NCBI RefSeq assembly: GCF_938045205.1
Contig: NZ_CALIMY010000052.1
Span: 1 to 9,619, forward strand
Reading direction: 5' to 3'
Length of the DNA: 9,619 nt
Origin: an uncultured Campylobacter sp.
GTDB lineage: Bacteria; Campylobacterota; Campylobacteria; Campylobacterales; Campylobacteraceae
Both the position numbers and the translations under genes were made by a program. A model generated the notes under the pieces. That model did no database searches, was not told the DNA's origin, and saw nothing but the letters and a program-made list of their open reading frames with translations. Positions 6,801-9,619 of this stretch are shown in pieces. Each line of letters begins with the position of its first letter. Within the stretch, counting starts at the first letter, position 1.

Positions 6801-8242
6801 GAATGAATCCAAAAATTTTCCCTAGCAAATTCCGGTTCAAAGGCACTTTTCTCGCGCTCGGAGCGGAGCTTAAGAACCAGTTTGCGATCTACAAAGACGG
6901 GCAAATTTTCATCTCGCCTTACATCGGCGATCTTAAAAATGTCGCCACGAATGAGCGATTTTTCGCGCTTTTGGATATGTTCGTGCGCGCCTACGAGCTG
7001 AAATTCGACGCCATCATCGCGGATCTGCACCCGCAGTTTTCGCACACGCGATTTTTTGAGCAGCGCGGATACCCCGTGGTGCGCTACCAGCACCATTTCG
7101 CGCATCTGGTATCGAATCTGGCACAAAACGATCTGCTAAGAAGCGGCAAAAAATACCTCGGCTTTTGCTTCGACGGCACGGGCTATGGTACGGACGGCAC
7201 AATCTGGGGCAGCGAGGCGATGATTTTTAACGAGTTCGGCTTTAATCGCGTGGCAAAATTCGACGAGATCGCGCTTATCGGCGGCGAGAATGCGATCAAA
7301 AACATCTACAAACTTGCGCTCGCGCTCATATTTAAATTTAATGCAAAGGACACTGCGCACGAGTTTTTAGCAAAATTTAATGCAAGCGAAGTCGCAAATT
7401 TAGAAAAAATCGCGCCGCGTGCCGTCCGCTCAAGCTCGCTAGGGCGGCTGTTCGATGCGTTTGCTGCGGTCATTTGCGACCTGCGAGCCGTCAGCTTCGA
7501 CGGCGAAGCGGGCATGCGACTTGAGAACCTATATATCGACGGCTGCGAGCAGAGCTACGAATTTACGCTGCGAAAGGAGGGCGAAAATTTTATCCAGAAC
7601 GCGCCGCAATCCGCTTCGCAGCAGCGGGATACCGATGATTTGCGGCACGAAACAGAGCGCAAAGCAAAGCAGGGCAGTTTGAATGCGCAAAATCATAGCG
7701 GCGCCAAAAACAGCTGCGCGCTGCGAGGCGATTTTAAAGAGCTTGCAGACGATGCGGCAAGCAAAGACTGGCTTGAGCGGGCGGCTCGAAACATCGCAGG
7801 CGGCGGTAAAAAGAATACAAACGTCGCTGTAAATTCTATAAAGCAAACATCTGCTCTAAATTTAATAAATTCTGAAAGCAAAAACGTCGCCGATGCGGAT
7901 CAATTCCTGCAAAACGGAGCTTGCGCACCGAGCTTTGAGGGTGAATGCTACGTGATCGATTACGAAGAGGCGTTTTTGCAGGCTTTGAGCGATGAGCCGC
8001 GCTTGGCCGCGACGAAATTTATAAACGCCATCGCAAATTTCATCGCTGAGTTTGCGGAGGGCTTCGGGCTCGAGGTCGTGCTAAGCGGCGGAGTCTTTCA
8101 AAACGCCACGCTTCTAAATCTTACGTGCGCGAAGCTATGCGCGCGGGGCATCAAATTTCATCTAAACCGCGCCGTTCCTTGCAACGACAGCGGCATCGCA
8201 TACGGGCAGCTCGCGGCGTATCTAAGCGAAATTTCGCGCTAA
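3872..8242 (+). CDS. hypF: Carbamoyltransferase HypF, greatly enlarged by four low-complexity inserts
   Basis: HypF uses carbamoyl phosphate and ATP to make carbamoyl-AMP and transfers the carbamoyl group to the C-terminal Cys of HypE, the first step toward the CN ligands of the NiFe site. Domains in order: acylphosphatase (residues 1-48, then from 236), with GAVQGVGFRPF, catalytic Arg18 and Asn36; two zinc fingers, C298-X2-C301-X18-C320-X2-C323 and C348-X2-C351-X18-C370-X2-C373; YrdC-like, with KGMGGFHIVCDATNE, KRPSKPFAIM and VATSANISGEPI; Kae1-like, with the metal site HHFAH (1074-1078), DGTGYGTDGTIWG (1101-1113) and LSGGVFQN (1404-1411). All expected motifs are present. The length is 1456 residues against about 750 normally; four inserts of about 185, 233, 162 and 114 residues explain the difference. 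The ATG at 3872 is chosen because MKAAKFEVFGAVQG starts the fold directly; only a weak GAAAG precedes it, so translation may be coupled to the gene before. Confidence 0.96.
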   Translation: MKAAKFEVFGAVQGVGFRPFVYKLAVDLGLKGEVYNDGEGVKIIVCADLSEPQKGLIDKNSAPLNLDEPNSNEIQAQKASSSAAQSLNSAESDSNKAANLSRNFASSNLNESSFSPQSTPSLPNDLTGSSRDLANGLAGMPDLTSLPYDLTSDLQAVASDKLLPDLFETNLNEQGSILPASSDQNFIVQNSSQQRGMSQNESPQGLQNIKRDLQGAKGDLQGFKRDPQSTEQDPREEEILKIFERRLPSEAPPLCRIDKIIRTDLNTQDFTQNFTDFKITQSKEGRKFNPILPDFAICDQCKKEFYDPQNPRFHYPFINCTDCGPRLSIIAALPYDRANTTMRTFEMCEFCRSEYTDPLTRRYHAEPISCPHCGPQLFLCGVGGKILSSGEEAIARTAELLRRGQIGAIKGMGGFHIVCDATNERAVRMLRMLKKRPSKPFAIMCRDAAQAWRAASLSAEEEALIDCNVKPIVILKKREFSWRTEAGFAVNFGAQNLKTQGENFISLRFASEQEESAQGQGSALRNLRNCAAQNFSTQNIGVCAEQGGLHSAQIFSKPARRNFACDASVAGDSRSAENELGRASNGSGSQYAAKNLSLLQAEGELKLRHTANELNLQSAADSQDLQCAAKKPDSWLATNEPISQNLANIQGLRHAEDRMGLQRSVSEPSPQQTINLQGSCSAQACMADARGAHSDSEGDFVRLPASFSAIFRAGAIFIAPSVAPNLNKIGIFLANTGVHLLLFEYFDRPIVATSANISGEPIIFNAEELREKLGGVISFYLDNNREILTPSDDSIAFLPPFEAQTLAPDSKTACNSSKIFASLSTCAKTENSALNLILAQNFAANSATSQTLIAPQNFKENFAGEQNLENSQRPSDTDTSYDAADFISENNSDAINSAPQKNQNDANSAAEAKPVCETKSVRGAGLANLASALNSTNAANLADTVKPTSTANLARYTNFFAEADALDHALFLRTSRGMNPKIFPSKFRFKGTFLALGAELKNQFAIYKDGQIFISPYIGDLKNVATNERFFALLDMFVRAYELKFDAIIADLHPQFSHTRFFEQRGYPVVRYQHHFAHLVSNLAQNDLLRSGKKYLGFCFDGTGYGTDGTIWGSEAMIFNEFGFNRVAKFDEIALIGGENAIKNIYKLALALIFKFNAKDTAHEFLAKFNASEVANLEKIAPRAVRSSSLGRLFDAFAAVICDLRAVSFDGEAGMRLENLYIDGCEQSYEFTLRKEGENFIQNAPQSASQQRDTDDLRHETERKAKQGSLNAQNHSGAKNSCALRGDFKELADDAASKDWLERAARNIAGGGKKNTNVAVNSIKQTSALNLINSESKNVADADQFLQNGACAPSFEGECYVIDYEEAFLQALSDEPRLAATKFINAIANFIAEFAEGFGLEVVLSGGVFQNATLLNLTCAKLCARGIKFHLNRAVPCNDSGIAYGQLAAYLSEISR
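4016..4570 (+). repeat. HypF insert 1, splitting the acylphosphatase domain
   Basis: Codons 49-233, about 185 residues rich in Ser, Asn, Asp, Leu and Gln, lie between the strand ending VKIIVCAD and the helix EEEILKIFERRL. Internal in-frame duplications are visible. A 21-nt word at 4231-4251 recurs at 4303-4323 with two mismatches, 72 nt apart (SLPNDLT and SLPYDLT). The exact 12-mer gatttgacgagc occurs at 4295-4306 and 4316-4327. DLQG recurs twice near 4507-4545. I count about nine RAATTY words. No known domain is seen. Confidence 0.8.
5309..6007 (+). repeat. HypF insert 2, inside the YrdC-like domain
   Basis: Codons 480-712, about 233 residues, lie between ...KPIVILKKRE and the strand AIFIAPSVAPN, where normal HypF has only a few residues. 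The second half (about 5670-5910) shows a loose period of about 10 residues: ELKLRHTAN, ELNLQSAADS, QDLQCAAKKP, and later QGLRHAEDRM and LQRSVSEP. About ten RAATTY words are present. The segment is rich in Ala, Ser, Gln and Leu with scattered Cys. Insert edges are approximate. Confidence 0.78.
6272..6757 (+). repeat. HypF insert 3, between the YrdC-like and Kae1-like domains
   Basis: Codons 801-962, about 162 residues, lie between DDSIAFLPP and the conserved ADALDHALFLRTSRG. This insert most resembles the one in HydD, with units such as QNFAANSA, QNFKEN, EQNLEN, DAINSA, DANSAA, ALNSTN and TANLA. I count 14 AATT cores, 13 of them in the same frame (AAT-TNN). Twelve fit RAATTY, at 6325, 6362, 6374, 6392, 6440, 6452, 6470, 6557, 6590, 6671, 6725 and 6743 (AATT positions). 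No recognised domain is seen. Confidence 0.82.
7592..7933 (+). repeat. HypF insert 4, inside the Kae1-like domain
   Basis: Codons 1241-1354, about 114 residues, lie between LYIDGCEQSYEFTLRKEGENF and GECYVIDYEEAFLQAL. It is rich in Gln, Asn, Ala, Ser and Lys (for example QNAPQSASQQ and SLNAQNHSGAKNS). RAATTY is less dense than in the other inserts, about four words including the flanking one. Part of it (about 7735-7795, LADDAASKDWLERAARN) could be a real helix of the domain, so the insert may be two shorter ones. Confidence 0.7.
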
Positions 8243-8458
8243 GCTCGTCCACAAAAAACGCAATTATAGCCGTTAAGCTCGCTCTTTGTAAAATTTATTA
8301 GTCTCATCTCGCCGCTAAATTTATGAACTCTGCACCCTGCTTGCGCTTTGCGCAAATTCTAACGCTACGGCGATAAAATCCACCGTGGCTAGCTTTCTAC
8401 AATCGCAAAATCAGCGAACAAATTTGCGCCTTGCCGTCTTCATATGTCGCAGCCGAAA

Positions 8459-8526
8459 CGTTAAAATTTTAAAAATTTAACGGCGCGCCGTTGCCTGCCA
8501 TAGCGTCGCGGCGCACTGCTATGGCA
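8459..8526. repeat. Cluster of three adjoining palindromes
   Basis: CGTTAAA (8459-8465) pairs with TTTAACG (8476-8482). The perfect 14-bp palindrome AACGGCGCGCCGTT follows at 8479-8492 and shares 4 nt with the first. TGCCATAGC (8496-8504) then pairs with GCTATGGCA (8518-8526) around a 13-nt loop. GTTGCC (8490-8495) could also pair with GGCAAC (8523-8528). There is no T run after them, so this is not a standard terminator. It may be a small repeat element or a structured transcript end. Confidence 0.45.
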
Positions 8527-8582
8527 ACCGATGCAAAATTCTGCCGCGGCGAGTGGCTAGATACTGCGCAAACCCCAAGCCA

Positions 8583-8600
8583 AGACGCTATTTAGCGTCT
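8583..8600. terminator. Perfect 8-bp hairpin, possible weak terminator
   Basis: AGACGCTA and TAGCGTCT flank a 2-nt loop TT. The sequence after it on the + strand (GACTCTTAAAA) has only a poor T run. It lies about 340 nt after the hypF stop, so a role as its terminator is uncertain. Confidence 0.3.
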
Positions 8601-8796
8601 GACTCTTAAAATTTGGACGCAAGCTCGCGGTAGAATTAAAATAACGTAGCACCGGTAAAATTTCATCGCGCTAGCATTAAAATATAACGCGAAATCGCGA
8701 GCAAAATTTCAAAATACGCACGATGCTTTGGAGCTTTAAATTTTAAAGAATAAGCCAAATTAGCGCAAAATTCTTACTATTTGAGCGGAATTTCGG

Positions 8797-8802
8797 TAAA
8801 AT
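8797..8802 (+). promoter_or_regulatory. Putative -10 element of the nikR promoter
   Basis: TAAAAT lies 32 nt before the nikR start, preceded by the T-rich stretch around 8771-8793. Campylobacter vegetative promoters depend mainly on a TATAAT-like -10 and T-rich upstream DNA, so this fits. An inverted repeat CTTTAAA-T-TTTAAAG at 8734-8748 lies upstream. I do not see the E. coli NikR operator (GTATGA-N16-TCATAC) or a clear Helicobacter-type TATTATT-N11-AATAATA site. Confidence 0.4.
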
Positions 8803-8834
8803 TACGTTCAAAATACCCAAAATAAGGGGAAGTT

Positions 8835-9266
8835 ATGAAAAAAGAGGAAAAAGAGAGCGCCGTAAGATTTAGCATTTCGCTGCCGACGAAGCTTTTTGAG
8901 GATCTCGATGAGATGGTGCGCGCCAAGCAATACCTAAGCCGCAGCGAGTTTATCCGCGATCTGATCCGCGAAAAGATGGTCGAGGGCGTGCTTCACGGAG
9001 ATAGCGACGAGGACTGCGTGGGCGTGCTTTGCATCGCGTATGATCATCACCAAAGCGATCTGATCGAGCAGCTCGTAGAGATCGAGCACCACGCAAACGT
9101 CACCATCATCAGCACCAGCCACTTCCACATCGACGAGCGCCACTGCTTCGAGGAGATCACGATGCGGGATAAAATTTCAAAGATCGAGCGGCTCAGCGCC
9201 AAAATCGGCGCGCTAAAAGGGGTGAAATTTTCCAAGCTCGTAAACGCGGTCATCACCGAAGTGTAG
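8835..9266 (+). CDS. nikR: Nickel-responsive transcriptional regulator NikR
   Basis: This 143-residue protein has the usual family length. Residues 10-50 form a ribbon-helix-helix DNA-binding domain (VRFSISLP strand, then helices with LSRSEFIRDLIREK). Residues 60-140 form the ACT-like nickel-sensing and tetramer domain. The high-affinity nickel site is complete: His85 (IEHH), His96 and His98 (SHFH) and Cys104 (RHCFEE). The spacing matches E. coli NikR His76, His87, His89 and Cys95. A strong ribosome site, AAGGGGAAG (8824-8832), precedes the ATG. In Helicobacter, NikR controls nickel uptake and storage genes and also hydrogenase. Its position after the hyd/hyp genes suggests a comparable link here, but no operator could be recognised in the window. 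The coding sequence has few RAATTY words and no insertion. Confidence 0.96.
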   Translation: MKKEEKESAVRFSISLPTKLFEDLDEMVRAKQYLSRSEFIRDLIREKMVEGVLHGDSDEDCVGVLCIAYDHHQSDLIEQLVEIEHHANVTIISTSHFHIDERHCFEEITMRDKISKIERLSAKIGALKGVKFSKLVNAVITEV

Positions 9267-9298
9267 GGCTTTTGTGCATTTTTAAAAACAGCGCGTCG

Positions 9299-9313
9299 CG
9301 CGAAATTTTCGCG
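9299..9313 (+). terminator. Possible nikR terminator hairpin
   Basis: CGCGAAA and TTTCGCG pair around a single T and are followed by TTTCTATT, starting 33 nt after the nikR stop. The stem is short and the T run is broken, so it would be a modest terminator at best. Confidence 0.35.
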
Positions 9314-9449
9314 TTTCTATTCGTGCGCTTCTAAATTTAAACACAGACTGCGCGACTTTTGCAGGTTACGAAGCGCGATTTTGCGGGCGCGTAGTGAAAT
9401 TTAAAATTTAAACGCAGCGATTGTGTAAGGCGGCAAACAAAGTTTGTTT

Positions 9450-9520
9450 AAATTTAGCCGCGGCGAGCGCGAAATTTAGAAATTTTAATCAAAAAACATT
9501 CTTGCCGCGGGTCTAAATTT
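9450..9520. repeat. 71-bp element with imperfect inverted ends
   Basis: The left end AAATTTAGCCGCGGCGAG (9450-9467) matches the reverse complement of the right end (9501-9520), apart from a 2-nt difference in length and one mismatch. The interior (9468-9500) is AT-rich, with two further RAATTY words. Immediately left lies another small palindrome, AAACAAA-G-TTTGTTT (9435-9449). It could be a short interspersed palindromic repeat, or a transcript hairpin with a large loop. Confidence 0.45.
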
Positions 9521-9562
9521 ACGCATTGGCGCGAGATCGGCACAGCTCGCGACTAAATTTTA

Positions 9563-9579
9563 TAAAGCGCCGCGCTTTA
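9563..9579. repeat. 8-bp perfect hairpin
   Basis: TAAAGCGC and GCGCTTTA flank a single C, close to a second small hairpin, CGCGAG...CTCGCG (9530-9551). There is no clear T run on either side. Function is unknown; it could be the terminator of a gene arriving from the right. Confidence 0.3.
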
Positions 9580-9619
9580 GTGCCGTATTTGTAAAGCCGA
9601 GCTAGCGTAAAATGGATAT

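Larger units (their letters stand above)
8243..8834. other. Non-coding region between hypF and nikR
   Basis: In this 592-bp stretch I find no frame with protein-like character and no tRNA-like fold. It holds several short palindromes (separate entries), the likely nikR promoter at its 3' end, and about 13 RAATTY words, roughly one per 45 bp. No strong terminator with a long T run follows hypF. The hairpin TTGCGC-TTT-GCGCAA at 8341-8355, followed by ATTCT, is the nearest candidate and is weak. Confidence 0.6.
9267..9619. other. Non-coding region downstream of nikR
   Basis: These 353 bp run to the window edge with no protein-like frame on either strand. They contain about nine RAATTY words (roughly one per 39 bp), several hairpins and one longer inverted repeat, listed separately. 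The flanking gene on the right is outside the window, so promoter content cannot be judged. Confidence 0.6.

Overview
The window looks like a chromosomal segment from a Campylobacterota bacterium, most likely an oral-type Campylobacter of relatively high GC (C. gracilis / rectus / showae-like). The basis is the gene order hydB-hydC-hydD-hydE, typical of the Helicobacter/Wolinella/Campylobacter uptake hydrogenase, the protein styles, and the dense AAATTT/AAATTC words in non-coding DNA. The species is an inference and was not tested.

Layout, all genes on the + strand. Positions 2-439: 3' end of hydB, the [NiFe]-hydrogenase large subunit, with its DPCxxCxxH motif and a 19-residue C-terminal tail that the maturation protease removes. 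443-1117: hydC, the membrane cytochrome b. 1114-1965: hydD, the maturation protease, starting at TTG. 1949-3586: hydE, an accessory protein that I read as a degenerate HypF-like protein. 3598-3861: a small doubtful ORF. 3872-8242: hypF, the carbamoyltransferase that starts CN-ligand synthesis. 8243-8834: non-coding. 8835-9266: nikR, the nickel-responsive regulator. 9267-9619: non-coding. The genes up to hypF are packed with overlaps or short gaps and probably form one transcript. nikR has its own likely promoter.

Together they describe one job: HypF starts the CN ligands of the NiFe site, HydD trims HydB after metal insertion, HydC anchors the enzyme and passes electrons to menaquinone, and NikR links nickel supply to expression.

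The most unusual feature is five long low-complexity insertions, one in HydD (about 100 residues) and four in HypF (about 185, 233, 162 and 114 residues). They sit at domain junctions or in loops, leave catalytic motifs intact, and removing them restores the usual sizes (about 183 and 762 residues). The DNA of the HydD insert and of HypF insert 3 is extremely rich in RAATTY, the motif that C. jejuni methylates and needs for natural transformation, with the AATT core almost always in one reading frame (AAT-TNN = Asn-Ser/Phe/Leu). The two non-coding stretches are rich in the same word, whereas hydB, hydC and nikR are poor in it.
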